A DNA stretch of 64,000 nt from Planctomycetales bacterium (GCA_020426845.1 JAGQPF010000517.1:49351-113350); one strand, 5' to 3'. Positions 41,385-49,839 are shown, counted from the stretch's first letter. Notes: a model not told the origin generated them from the sequence alone. Numbers and translations: made by a program.

Positions 41385-44300
41385 CGTCCGCCTCCTTGGC
41401 TCGCCGCGGAGACCTTGGCGGGCGCCTCATCCGGCGTGCCCAGTGAGGTGACCAGCAGCGTGCCGTCGGCGCCGGTCGTCAGCACGCGGCCGTTGAAGGC
41501 CAGCACCTCTCCGCGGATTGGCTCGTTCAGTTGCTTTGACTCGATCGTCTCGCCTGTGTCGACGTTCAGCCTCATGAGCCGCCCTTCGACCAAGCCGACC
41601 AGATAGGAGCCGTTGTCGAGCGTCGGCGGCGCGGCGAGCTGGCTGGTGAGCGAGGCTTGCCAGCGTTGGCTGCCATCCTCGCCGATGCAAACCAGCCCGG
41701 CGCCCGTCGTGGCGACGAACATCTGCTTGTCGACCGTCACGGGTCCGAACGTGACTCGCCCCTCCAGCTGCGTCTGCGCACCCGGCTTTAGCTCTTTGGC
41801 ATCGTAGGCGGTCAGAAAGTCGCCCTCATTGGTTCGCACCACGCCCCAAACCTGGCCGCCGAGAAATGCCAGAGGTGACACGATACTGTCTTTTAACGCC
41901 TGTTCCTTGACGAGCCCCAGGTGCTTGGCGCCTCGTTCGTTGACTTCGACGAGGTACAGCGTGCGGCGGTCATTGGCGATGGCGAACTCCGTATCCGTGA
42001 TCACGGCGGGACGACGCCAGGCCACCTTGCCGCCGGCCTCCAGCTGGGGCTGGAACGGGTGGGCCAACGCGCGGCCCGCCAAATCGGCATAGACGACTTG
42101 GCCGCTGTCCAGCGGCACGACGACGCCGTCTCCCATCGTGGCCAGCCCGCCCACGACAGCTCCGCGGCCGCCCTGCAGTTGACGCCGTTGCTGCCGTCCC
42201 GCAGGATCCACTGCCAGCCATTCCAACGACTGGCTCACACAGACCGTGATGCCCTTGGGCAACGTCGCCGCGTGAGTGAACAGAGCAGGGGTGGCCCCGG
42301 GCTCAGGCCCGCCGGCCGGCGTCGCAAAGCCGCGTTGCACGGCGGCGCCGTCCATTGGATACACTTGGCCCCGGCCCGAGACGACAAAGATCCGCGCTCC
42401 GTCGACCACCACTTTCGCAGCGGGGACACCGAGCTCCGTCGACCAGATCGTCTCCTCGATGCTGCGATCATTGACGGCCCGCATCGTCACGCCCGGTGCG
42501 CCTTGTTGCTTGCGGAGATGAATCAGCCCGCGCGCCATGTGCTGCAATGGCCCCACAAACGCATCCCCTTGATTGCCGATCTCCTTCTGCACGAATTCGC
42601 CTTTGGCGGTCTGCACCTCGTAATGAATCAGCCGGCTGTCGCCGATCCACATACGAAGATTGTCGATCAGCGGGTAACTGCGAGTCGGTTCGGTGAACGT
42701 GGCCACGCGCGGCTTCACTGCCGGCGAGACGGGCGGCTGATCCTCCTTCTGCGGCGCGACGTCCAGAATGTTGACCGCTCCCAGGTCGGTGACCACCGCA
42801 ACGCGTCGCCCCGCGACCATCAGCGGCGTGTTGATGTGGCCCTCCATGGGCAGCGGCGGCTGGGCTTCGGTCAATTGCTGGCCGTTCTCGTCACCGGCCA
42901 GCACGTACAGCATGCTGCTGCGCGGCCCGGTGTTCACGGCGACGAAGACATGCCCCACCGCCATCACGGGCGGGACCTGCACCGCTCCCTGCTTGTGGCC
43001 TAGGTGGTACACCTGCTTGCAGAGCAAGTCGTCGGTGTTGATCACGTACAAGTTGTCGTTGTCGGCGACCTGGTAGATCATCGGGCGTCGCGCGTCGCCG
43101 CGGCCCGGGCCCACGGTCAATCGCTGCGGAATCTTGGCGGACACCGAAGGCGCACCAGTGGCCGTGTCGATTTCGACAACCAGGCCGGACTGCGTGGAGA
43201 CAATCACGCGAGCCTCGTCGGCGGACACGACCGGCGCGTGGAACGGCTCGCCAAGCGGCAGTCGCCAAACGACGCTGCCGTCCTCCGACTTGACGCGAAC
43301 CAGCTCGTGGCGAACGCCATCGCTGACGAGCACATCGGAGCCGGGATCGGCGGAGATCGGCAGCGGATCAATCTCCGTGTCATAGCCGATGAACCGCCGC
43401 CAGCGAACACGACCTTCGGCGGCGTCCACTCCATACGCGGCGCCATCCACTCGCGCCAGCGCGGTCATCTTGTCGGCGCCGGCGAGCGTGCGACCGCTAT
43501 TGCCCGCCAACAACACGCGAAGGGTGCCGTCGTCGACATCCTCGGTGATCGGCTGAATGTTGAGCGGCTGGTTGGCGACGAGACTTTGAGCGCGGGCGGT
43601 GATCTTGTCGACCGCCGCGACGAGGTCAGGGTGAGTGGCCAATCCCGGATATCCGCGCAACAGCGTTTTGCGTTCCGCGTAGGCCTTCGCCGTGTCGCCT
43701 GCCTCGGCGGCGGCCTCGATGGCGGCGACCGACGACTCCAGCGCCCGATTGCGCCCGATTTCGCGGTCCACCTTCGACTTCAGCTCCTCGATCAGATCGA
43801 TGCGGACGGCCTGCTCATTCCTCAAACTAGAGGGGATGTAAGCCGGATTGTTGACCAACACCATCGCCTCATCGATTTTGGCGAGACTTTGCTCAGCCGC
43901 TTCGATCGAGGGCGCATCGTCGGCACGCTCGGCAAACTTCAAAGCCAAGTCGGGCAGCAGCGACGCCAACTCGGGCCGCACGTCGCCGAAGGCCTCTTCC
44001 GGCTCGATCAGCGGCAGTTGCTCGCGGGCCGCCTCCAGGCCCTTTTGCGGATCGGTCGAATTCTCAATCGCGGTCCGCAGCCGGCACAGGCCGATTTTCG
44101 TTCGCGCCATGGAAGCGTTCGGATCGGAGGGGAACTGTTTGAGGAACTTCTCGTATTTGGCGATCGCGGCCGTGTAAGAACCATTGCGATAGTCCTCCTC
44201 ACTCTTGCCGAACATCTCGGTCGCGTTGCCGCGGGTGAGCGAGAGGAAGAGATATGTGCCGACAATCAGCAGAATCAACAACGTGACGCCGCCGCCCAAC

Positions 44301-45031
44301 AGGAGCGGCGAGTCCCAAACGTTGGCTCGATTGACGATCTTCTTGGGGCCCTTCTTCGACTTGGGCTCCGCCTCGGCACTTTCCGAGAGCGCGTCGCCGC
44401 CCGGCGAATCCAAACCGCCGCCACCCAGCAACTCCAAGCCGCCGCCACCCAAAGGCTCCAGGCCACCGCCACCCAAAGGCTCCAGGCCACCGCCGCCCAA
44501 AGGCTCCAGGCCGCCGCCGCCCAACGGCTGCAATCCACCGCCGCCCAACGGTTGCAGGCCACCGCCGCCCAACGGTTGCAGGCCACCGCCGCCCAACGGC
44601 TGCAGGCCGCCGCCGTCCAGCGGCTGCAAACCGCCACCGTCCAGCGGCTGCAGGCCGCCGCCGTCCAAAGGTTGCAGGCCGCCGCTGTCCAGCGGCTGCA
44701 AGCCACCTTCCACCAATTCATCGTCCGCATCCAGCAGCCCCAGCTCCTCGTCCTCGGGCGGGGGCGGCGCCGCAGGTCGCGATTTGGCGCGCGCCTGTTG
44801 CTTGCGGCGATCCTTTTCCGCCGCCATCTCCTCGCGTGCATCCCCCAGATCGCTGACGAGCTTCGTGGCCTGAAACTTGGTCAGATGCCCGTTGTCCACG
44901 AGCAGCTTGGCGATCGTCTCCGCGTTGACAGCGCGCGACGATCCGTCGACTTGCCGGCGCAGGTCCTCGATGATCGCCGCATCGAGAAGCCGCTGCCGTT
45001 CCAGTTGATCGAGAAACGCGTGAGCTGACAT
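41381..45031 (-). CDS. Membrane-anchored beta-propeller (PQQ-like) protein with TPR and GLxPL repeat tail
   Basis: 1216 residues in five parts. Residues 1-70 form a helical domain found in planctomycete proteins (LLVDNGHLTKFQATKLV). Residues 109-220 hold 14 copies of an eight-residue unit, GLQPLDGG shading to GLQPLGGG and GLEPLGGG. One transmembrane helix lies at ~251-274 (LLLGGGVTLLILLIVGTYLF). TPR-like helices follow to ~480 (YRNGSYTAAIAKYEKFLKQF). The C-terminal ~700 residues form a PQQ/quinoprotein-like beta propeller (GAAYGVDAAEGRVRWRRFIG, VWGVVRTNEGDFLTAYDAKE). N-terminus in, propeller out is the expected topology. It shares its repeat tail with the zinc-ribbon ExbD next door. Enzymatic activity is not evident; scaffold or sensor role is inferred. 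Confidence 0.8.
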   Translation of the reverse strand: MSAHAFLDQLERQRLLDAAIIEDLRRQVDGSSRAVNAETIAKLLVDNGHLTKFQATKLVSDLGDAREEMAAEKDRRKQQARAKSRPAAPPPPEDEELGLLDADDELVEGGLQPLDSGGLQPLDGGGLQPLDGGGLQPLDGGGLQPLGGGGLQPLGGGGLQPLGGGGLQPLGGGGLEPLGGGGLEPLGGGGLEPLGGGGLELLGGGGLDSPGGDALSESAEAEPKSKKGPKKIVNRANVWDSPLLLGGGVTLLILLIVGTYLFLSLTRGNATEMFGKSEEDYRNGSYTAAIAKYEKFLKQFPSDPNASMARTKIGLCRLRTAIENSTDPQKGLEAAREQLPLIEPEEAFGDVRPELASLLPDLALKFAERADDAPSIEAAEQSLAKIDEAMVLVNNPAYIPSSLRNEQAVRIDLIEELKSKVDREIGRNRALESSVAAIEAAAEAGDTAKAYAERKTLLRGYPGLATHPDLVAAVDKITARAQSLVANQPLNIQPITEDVDDGTLRVLLAGNSGRTLAGADKMTALARVDGAAYGVDAAEGRVRWRRFIGYDTEIDPLPISADPGSDVLVSDGVRHELVRVKSEDGSVVWRLPLGEPFHAPVVSADEARVIVSTQSGLVVEIDTATGAPSVSAKIPQRLTVGPGRGDARRPMIYQVADNDNLYVINTDDLLCKQVYHLGHKQGAVQVPPVMAVGHVFVAVNTGPRSSMLYVLAGDENGQQLTEAQPPLPMEGHINTPLMVAGRRVAVVTDLGAVNILDVAPQKEDQPPVSPAVKPRVATFTEPTRSYPLIDNLRMWIGDSRLIHYEVQTAKGEFVQKEIGNQGDAFVGPLQHMARGLIHLRKQQGAPGVTMRAVNDRSIEETIWSTELGVPAAKVVVDGARIFVVSGRGQVYPMDGAAVQRGFATPAGGPEPGATPALFTHAATLPKGITVCVSQSLEWLAVDPAGRQQRRQLQGGRGAVVGGLATMGDGVVVPLDSGQVVYADLAGRALAHPFQPQLEAGGKVAWRRPAVITDTEFAIANDRRTLYLVEVNERGAKHLGLVKEQALKDSIVSPLAFLGGQVWGVVRTNEGDFLTAYDAKELKPGAQTQLEGRVTFGPVTVDKQMFVATTGAGLVCIGEDGSQRWQASLTSQLAAPPTLDNGSYLVGLVEGRLMRLNVDTGETIESKQLNEPIRGEVLAFNGRVLTTGADGTLLVTSLGTPDEAPAKVSAASQGGGR
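44372..44707 (-). repeat. 24-bp tandem repeat encoding 14 GLxPLxGG units
   Basis: Within the propeller gene. The 24-bp unit is repeated 14 times with a graded change from LQPLDGGG to LQPLGGGG to LEPLGGGG, as expected of a tandem array that expands by slippage. Unit number may vary between strains. Confidence 0.9.
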
Positions 45032-45196
45032 GAACGCTCCTGATGCCGTCAGTTGCAGGGCGCCGGCAGGCTGATGCCGAAACGCGACGCCGTGTTTCTG
45101 TGCCGCTAAATTTCTGTATCGCTAAATCACGAATCCGCTAAATCCAACTCGTCCCATCGACCGACGATCGAGACCGCCGCCCATCCCCCGAGCTCA

Positions 45197-46135
45197 TCAA
45201 AAGTCGCCATCCACCGTCATCAACTGGACGGACTCGAAGCCGGTCTCCGAGCCGGCGTCGAGCGCCATGACGACGCGTTTGTGCAGGCACTCGGCGTGCG
45301 CCTTGACCAGCAACTGGTTGGGAACGACGCCGGCCGTGTTGCCGTCTCGCGCCTCCCGCAGCCGCGCCAGCAGATCGAACTCGCTGGGCGCCTCCTTTTC
45401 CCAATCGGGCGTCATCACGACAAAGGTGTTGTATTCATCGATCTGCACCGTGACGACATCCGGCGTCTCCTCCGGCTCCTCCATCACATTGGTGCTGGGC
45501 TCGTCCGTCTGCTCGGGCTTGGGAATCTGAATCGACTTTTGCAAACTGAACGCCGCCGTCACCATGAAGAAGATCAACAGCAGGAACGTCACGTCGACCA
45601 TCGGAGTCATATCCATCTCACCCTCCGATCGCGGCTCGCGCTCTCCGAAGGGTGACGACGACTGTTCCTCGTCCTCTTCGTCGTCCCAATCTCCATCGGC
45701 TTGGTCCGCAGGCCCCGCTGGCGGCGTGGCTGCGGAGCCGGAGACAGCCGGTGCCCCCGCGTCCAGCGGCTCAAGTCCGCCGAGCGGTTCAAGTCCGCCG
45801 AGCGGTTCGAGCCCTCCAACCGGCTCGAGGCCGTCGAGCGGCTCGAGCTCTCCGAGCGGCTCGAGTCCAGCGAGCGGCTCGAGCGCCTCACCCGGCGCAG
45901 CGGCGCCCTCCGCCAACGGCGTCAGCCCCTCGGCCAACGGCGTCAGCCCCTCGGCCAATGGCGTCAGGCCTCCGAGCGGAGTCAAACCGCCGCCTTCGAC
46001 TGCCGTCGGATCGTCGGCCTCGGGCACCTCGACCATTTCGTCACAATCCGGACAACGCAGTCGACGTCCCGCCATCGTCGCCGAGACTTGGCGAACGGAC
46101 TCACAACTGGGGCAGCGATAGGTGATTGTGGACAT
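45197..46135 (-). CDS. exbD: ExbD-family protein with N-terminal zinc ribbon and GLxPL tail
   Basis: 312 residues. The N-terminus is a zinc ribbon with Cys8, Cys11, Cys28 and Cys31 (CPSC...CPDC), a planctomycete-type MJ0042/DUF-like ribbon. Residues ~49-126 are a low-complexity GLTPL/GLEPL repeat, residues ~150-160 an acidic run (DWDDEEDEE), and then comes the ExbD core with the helix MDMTPMVDVTFLLLIFFMV and essential Asp181, followed by a periplasmic domain to the end. The ribbon and repeats would be cytoplasmic, an addition absent from classical ExbD. It lies 75 bases after another exbD and 166 bases before the propeller gene, in the same operon. Confidence 0.88.
   Translation of the reverse strand: MSTITYRCPSCESVRQVSATMAGRRLRCPDCDEMVEVPEADDPTAVEGGGLTPLGGLTPLAEGLTPLAEGLTPLAEGAAAPGEALEPLAGLEPLGELEPLDGLEPVGGLEPLGGLEPLGGLEPLDAGAPAVSGSAATPPAGPADQADGDWDDEEDEEQSSSPFGEREPRSEGEMDMTPMVDVTFLLLIFFMVTAAFSLQKSIQIPKPEQTDEPSTNVMEEPEETPDVVTVQIDEYNTFVVMTPDWEKEAPSEFDLLARLREARDGNTAGVVPNQLLVKAHAECLHKRVVMALDAGSETGFESVQLMTVDGDF
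45758..45991 (-). repeat. Repeat tract encoding GLTPL/GLEPL units in the zinc-ribbon ExbD
   Basis: Codes residues 49-126. The unit is less regular (15-21 bp) than that of the propeller gene, but the GL[TE]PL motif is the same. The DNA sequence is diverged enough that recent copying from the neighbour is unlikely. Confidence 0.8.
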
Positions 46136-46209
46136 AAAGAGGTGTCAAACGGCGAGCGAGCAAGACAGGGCAGGGCGGGTAGCCACGTTGAGACGGCAAT
46201 GCCGCTGCG

Positions 46210-46710
46210 TCACGTGTTCTCCAGGACGGCGACATAGAGTTGCTGAGCGGACTCGGATTTGCCGACGGCCTTGGCGACGCGCGCCACATCGGCGTGCTTC
46301 ACATCTCCCTCCGCCTTGATGATCACATACTGCAGATCAGTGTTGGCCTCGATCTGCTGGTCGACGTAGGCGGTGATCGCCTCCTCCTGCTGCACGGGAT
46401 CACCCTTGAACAGGTCACCGCTCGCAAGTTTCTCTCCCCGATAGATCAACGCGCCGTCGGCGCCGCCCCCCAGCACGCTGATGACCACCGCGTTGCGGGC
46501 GCCGACCGCCAGGCCATGCCGAGCAGGCGGCAGTTTCAACGCCGCGGCTTGGTCCATCTTCGAGGCGACCAAGAAGAAGATCAGCAGCAGGAACGTGATG
46601 TCGATCATCGGCGTGATGTCCATCTCGTCGTCATCGTTGCGCTTGCGGCGCTTGATTGGACTGTCGTTGCCGAACATCGCCAGAAAACTCCGAAGGAATG
46701 ACTCGGACAC
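46210..46710 (-). CDS. exbD: ExbD/TolR-family proton-channel subunit
   Basis: 166 residues: a basic then acidic cytoplasmic N-terminus (IKRRKRNDDDEMD), the core helix DITPMIDITFLLLIFFLVAS with Asp37 in the essential position, and a periplasmic domain with QYVIIKAEGDVKHADVARV. Together with the exbB upstream it would form a TolQR/ExbBD stator. It is separated from exbB by a 180-bp gap that holds repeats, and from the zinc-ribbon exbD by 74 bp. Two ExbD types per operon suggest a heteromeric stator, which is inference. Confidence 0.9.
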   Translation of the reverse strand: MSESFLRSFLAMFGNDSPIKRRKRNDDDEMDITPMIDITFLLLIFFLVASKMDQAAALKLPPARHGLAVGARNAVVISVLGGGADGALIYRGEKLASGDLFKGDPVQQEEAITAYVDQQIEANTDLQYVIIKAEGDVKHADVARVAKAVGKSESAQQLYVAVLENT

Positions 46711-46797
46711 CGAGTCGTCGGTCAGTTCAGGACTTCGCCATTGGCGAGGTCAACCATCAGCGGGAAGGCGCCCCGTCGACCCGGCACCGGCATCACG

Positions 46798-46885
46798 GAC
46801 TCGTCGGGCCTCCATCGCAGGCGACCCTTGTGAGGCCCGGGACTCGTCGGGCCTCCATCGCAGGCGACCCTTGTGAGGCCCGGTG
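46798..46885 (-). repeat. 43-bp tandem repeat, GGCCTCACAAGGGTCGCCTG family (two copies)
   Basis: GACTCGTCGGGCCTCCATCG begins at 46798 and 46841. On the minus strand it reads as the repeat found at 63871-64000, and in a diverged form inside the glycosyltransferase gene near 60137. It sits between exbB and exbD without breaking either. Confidence 0.8.
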
Positions 46886-46890
46886 CTCGC

Positions 46891-47547
46891 TTACGACGCT
46901 GCGCGAGGCAGCCCTTTGCGTTTCTCCAAATGGGGCTTGAGCGCATCGAGGATCCGCATCAGCCCCGTGCCCGAGAGGTCCTCCATGGCTTGAATGCGAG
47001 CGTTGACCATCGTCACGCAGAGCACCAGCGGAATCGCGATCGACAATCCCGAGGCGGTTGTGATCAGCGCGACCATAATGTCGTTGGCCAACTGATCGGC
47101 CTTCACGTTCTCGGCCGTCGCCAGCTTGCCGAACGCACCCATCATGCCGATCACCGTGCCCAGCAGCCCGACCATCGGGGCGCTCTTGATCACCGTGTTC
47201 ACCCAGCTCAGACGATACTCGAGGTCATTCAGCACATCGCGTTGGAATCGCTCGCCGACCAGCTTCTGCACCTTCGCGTAGCCCATGTCGCGGTTGGAAA
47301 TCGCCAGCAAGCCAAGCTGGCAAACCGCGCGGCGGTCGCCGTCCAGCAGCTCCTCCGCCTCGGCAAAGTGTCCGCTCGCCAGCGGCTGTTCGAGGGCCTC
47401 CAGGAACTCGTCCTGCTCCTCCTCGGTGCGAAATCGCTTCTGTCCCACGCGCGACCAAATCATCACGACGTGATAGAGCCCCCAAAGGGCAATCGCAGCC
47501 AGGGACGCGTAAATGACCAAGCCGACAATTTCTGTAATCTTGTCCAT
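46891..47547 (-). CDS. exbB: MotA/TolQ/ExbB proton-channel protein
   Basis: 218 residues with the standard three-helix layout: helix 1 IVGLVIYASLAAIALWGLYHV, a cytoplasmic domain (~35-115), helix 2 SAPMVGLLGTVIGMMGAFGK (family signature) and helix 3 ALITTASGLSIAIPLVLCVTM, then a short cytoplasmic tail. It has no N-terminal extension, unlike the ExbB at 25008-25886. It forms the stator pentamer of the operon. Lies 45 bases after the TonB-position gene. Confidence 0.9.
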   Translation of the reverse strand: MDKITEIVGLVIYASLAAIALWGLYHVVMIWSRVGQKRFRTEEEQDEFLEALEQPLASGHFAEAEELLDGDRRAVCQLGLLAISNRDMGYAKVQKLVGERFQRDVLNDLEYRLSWVNTVIKSAPMVGLLGTVIGMMGAFGKLATAENVKADQLANDIMVALITTASGLSIAIPLVLCVTMVNARIQAMEDLSGTGLMRILDALKPHLEKRKGLPRAAS

Positions 47548-47592
47548 AACTGTGTAAAGCTCGGGGCGAAAAAACTGAGATGAGGGCTTCGG

Positions 47593-48480
47593 TTAGGTAC
47601 GTTTTGGGGGAGCAGGACGGAACAGCTGCTGAATGATGAAGAACTCATAGCCTCCGCCGCCCTTGCGGACGCCGAAGACCGTTCGCAGCCACTCCTCGGG
47701 CTCGCGGCCGCTTTGAAACTCGAGCCGGTGAAGGTCGTCATAGACCTCTTTGGGATAAAACTGACAGACCACTCGTCCCGAAGTGCGAATGGCGGCTTCC
47801 CCCAGCAGTTGCTTGTCGTAGCCGAGCAGCACACCTCCCTTCCATGTGAAGCGGACTCGCTGCTCGTCCTTGGGGTTGGTCTGAGCCCGCTTGTCGGGCG
47901 GCTTCTTGGCCACGTTGAAGATGTAGTCGATTTGCGGCGAGCCGCCGAAAGCAGCGACTTCAATCTTGAAGAAGTCCAGTTGCTTGCGGTACTCCTCGAT
48001 GCTGGACGACGTGAAGCGGATCTCCCAGCGTTCCCAGGGAGGGACCACCTGCCGGCCCTTGCCGAGCGGCCCGGGCTGCCGCCGGTCGCCCATGCCGCCG
48101 CCCTTGCCCATCACGCCGACGTTGGTGCTCGTCGGATCGAACGCGGCCGCCTGCGTGCTCAACACGTCAGTCACCGCCTCCAACGATGTCTGCAAGGTCG
48201 GCTCGGCCACTTCGGGCAAATCCTCCAGCCCCGGCGGCTCCGGGTCGAATTCAAAACCCTCCGCGTGATCGCCACGACCTTCGTACTCGATGAACTCCAC
48301 CGGGATCGAAGGCTTGGTCCAGATCAACACCGTCGTCAGCCAGATCAAGAACATCAACAACACCGCGCCGCTCACCATCACCAATGCCGCCAGCAACAAG
48401 CTGGACACCGAGTCGTAGGCTGAAACCTTGAGCCGCGACTTGAGCTCTTCCGTCGAAGGATGGTGAGAAGCAGTGGTCAT
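47593..48480 (-). CDS. TonB-position single-pass membrane protein, unknown domain
   Basis: 295 residues with one N-terminal helix (SSLLLAALVMVSGAVLLMFLIWLTTVLIW, ~25-53), an acidic Pro/Glu linker (~60-105: FEFDPEPPGLEDLPEVAEP), a Gly-rich stretch, and a C-terminal domain of ~160 residues (WERWEIRFTSSSIEEYRKQL, RVRFTWKGGVLLGYDKQLLG). Membrane anchor, Pro-rich spacer and periplasmic domain in an ExbBD operon match the TonB/TolA arrangement, but no TonB-C motif is visible. It opens the operon. I do not recognise the C-terminal domain. Confidence 0.72.
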   Translation of the reverse strand: MTTASHHPSTEELKSRLKVSAYDSVSSLLLAALVMVSGAVLLMFLIWLTTVLIWTKPSIPVEFIEYEGRGDHAEGFEFDPEPPGLEDLPEVAEPTLQTSLEAVTDVLSTQAAAFDPTSTNVGVMGKGGGMGDRRQPGPLGKGRQVVPPWERWEIRFTSSSIEEYRKQLDFFKIEVAAFGGSPQIDYIFNVAKKPPDKRAQTNPKDEQRVRFTWKGGVLLGYDKQLLGEAAIRTSGRVVCQFYPKEVYDDLHRLEFQSGREPEEWLRTVFGVRKGGGGYEFFIIQQLFRPAPPKRT

Positions 48481-49124
48481 GCGCTTGACTGGTTAGGAGG
48501 CCGATTGAACAAGCTGTTGGGAACGTTCGCTTCGGCCCCTTGTGGTCTTACATCCATCATAGGTGCCGAGCCGCTGGAGAAAGCAAAGTTGGGTGGGAAG
48601 CAGGTTGCGTTGAGCAATCTCGGGAGGAATCTCCGACATGAGAAAAGAGTGGGAGGTATCCACACGCGGCGGCCCTGCCTCAGCCCCCCCCACCCGAGCG
48701 GGCCTGCACGATTCAATGGAGCTGGTATCGATGCCTCTATCTCTGAGAAACATTTCCACAGGGGCAAACTTTGATCCTAATGTCGCTCCAGCCGACTGTC
48801 AAGTTGCGCAAAATTGCAGGAATCCCTTGCTGCTTAACGGTTTAAGTCGCCTCAACACCCGCCGACGGCGGGTGGGCGAACACCGTTTCTCAACTTTTCC
48901 TCACCCCGCCCCCCGCTCGACCCGCCCAAGCAGCTCAAACGGCCCCCGAAATGCCCAAACCGGTTTTCCTGCCTACATTTCCCCATCGTTTCCTAGGCGC
49001 ATCGGCGGGTGGCATTCATACTGAACCGGAACGCCCCACTGACCGGGTACTGCCGTGTCGTTTCGCCTGTCGGCGGAGCCCTTCGCTGCTTCTCATCAGC
49101 CCATCCTTTCTCGCCCATCGTGTC
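48481..49124. other. Divergent intergenic region of the ExbBD-propeller operon
   Basis: 645 bases that must hold the promoters of the seven-gene operon and of the Lys-rich protein gene. It contains a hairpin (48856-48874, CACCCGCC / GGCGGGTG around GAC). A 128-codon open frame on the plus strand at 48638-49024 has no ribosome binding site and an atypical composition, so I do not call it. Confidence 0.5.
48856..48874. promoter_or_regulatory. Hairpin in the divergent promoter region
   Basis: Eight-base arms CACCCGCC and GGCGGGTG around GAC. No T-run follows, so it might be a regulator site rather than a terminator. Support is symmetry only. Confidence 0.25.
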
Positions 49125-49475
49125 ATGAGCAACGACTTCGACTTCAACCTCGACGACACCGCCTCGCCATCCGACCTCGAGCCGGCCGGCGGAGCACCGG
49201 TGGAGACCGAGGACGACGCCAAGGGCAAAAAGAAAAAGGCCAAAAAGACCAAGGCCAAGAAAGAGAAGCCCAAGCGGGAAAAGGCCAAAAAGGAAAAGCG
49301 GCCCAAGCGAGCCAAACGGTCGAGCTCCGCCGCTCCCGCCGGCCCGAAGGTCCCCCAATTCAACGTTTACACGTCGATGCTGCTGGTGGCTCTTATCTGC
49401 TTGTCCGTCGCCAGCCTGATGCTCTACCTCGAGCTGATCACCTACGGCAGCTTCCCACAGTGGAAGACCGAGTAA
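49125..49475 (+). CDS. Lys-rich, tail-anchored small membrane protein
   Basis: 116 residues. An acidic N-terminus (DFDFNLDDTASPSDLE) precedes a strikingly basic segment of about 36 residues (KGKKKKAKKTKAKKEKPKRE..., histone-H1-like), and then a C-terminal transmembrane helix (VYTSMLLVALICLSVASLMLYLEL). The basic part would be cytoplasmic with the helix close to the C-terminus. I chose ATG 49125 because upstream codons look non-coding. It is divergent to the ExbBD-propeller operon. No family recognised; the Lys stretch could bind nucleic acid, acidic lipid, or the acidic linkers of the neighbouring ExbD, all speculative. Confidence 0.65.
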   Translation: MSNDFDFNLDDTASPSDLEPAGGAPVETEDDAKGKKKKAKKTKAKKEKPKREKAKKEKRPKRAKRSSSAAPAGPKVPQFNVYTSMLLVALICLSVASLMLYLELITYGSFPQWKTE

Positions 49476-49839
49476 TAACGCCACCGCCCGAGCGCGAACT
49501 GGTTGCTAGCCACGAATGAAACACAGATGAAACACGGATCCGTGTTCCATCTGTTGTTGCTCGCGACATAAAAGCTGTCTGCCTGTGCTTCAAAAGGAAA
49601 CCCGAAGCGTCAGCGAGGGATCGGAATCGCAAATCCGGCATGCTTCAAAGGGAAACCCGAAGCGTCAGCGAGGGATCGGAATCGCAAATCCGGCATGCTT
49701 CAAAAGGAAACCCGAAGCGTCAGCGAGGGATCGGAATCGCAAATCCGGCATGCTTCAAAAGGAAACCCGAAGCGTCAGAGAGGGATCGGAATCGCAAATC
49801 CACCATGCTTCAAAAGGAAGCGTCAGGCATCGACCTGTT
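49476..49839. other. Intergenic region with 55-bp tandem array
   Basis: 364 bases between convergent genes. Nearly all of 49587-49835 is the repeat array; nothing else is seen. Confidence 0.7.
49587..49835 (+). repeat. 55-bp tandem repeat array (GGAAACCCGAAGCGTCAGCG family)
   Basis: GCTTCAAAAGGAAACCCGAA starts at 49587, 49642 (one change), 49697 and 49752, with a truncated fifth copy at 49807. The spacing is exactly 55 bp. Units differ by at most a few bases. Each includes the interspersed core plus a GATCGGAATCGCAAATCC tail. It has no unique spacers and no cas genes, so it is not a CRISPR array. Confidence 0.9.

Noticed and set aside
43004..45028. 674-codon antisense frame opposite the propeller gene
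   Set aside because: Its Gln/Ala/Leu repeats are the mirror of the GLxPL tract and codon pattern favours the minus-strand gene.
46722..46946. 74-codon frame between exbB and exbD
   Set aside because: It consists largely of the 43-bp repeat read in frame and overlaps the exbB 3' end.
48638..49024. 128-codon open frame in the divergent region
   Set aside because: No ribosome binding site, Arg/Pro/Ser-rich composition of the type produced by non-coding GC-rich DNA, and it overlaps the likely promoters.
49587..49835. Possible CRISPR array
   Set aside because: Units are contiguous and nearly identical over their whole 55 bp, with no unique spacers and no cas gene in the window.
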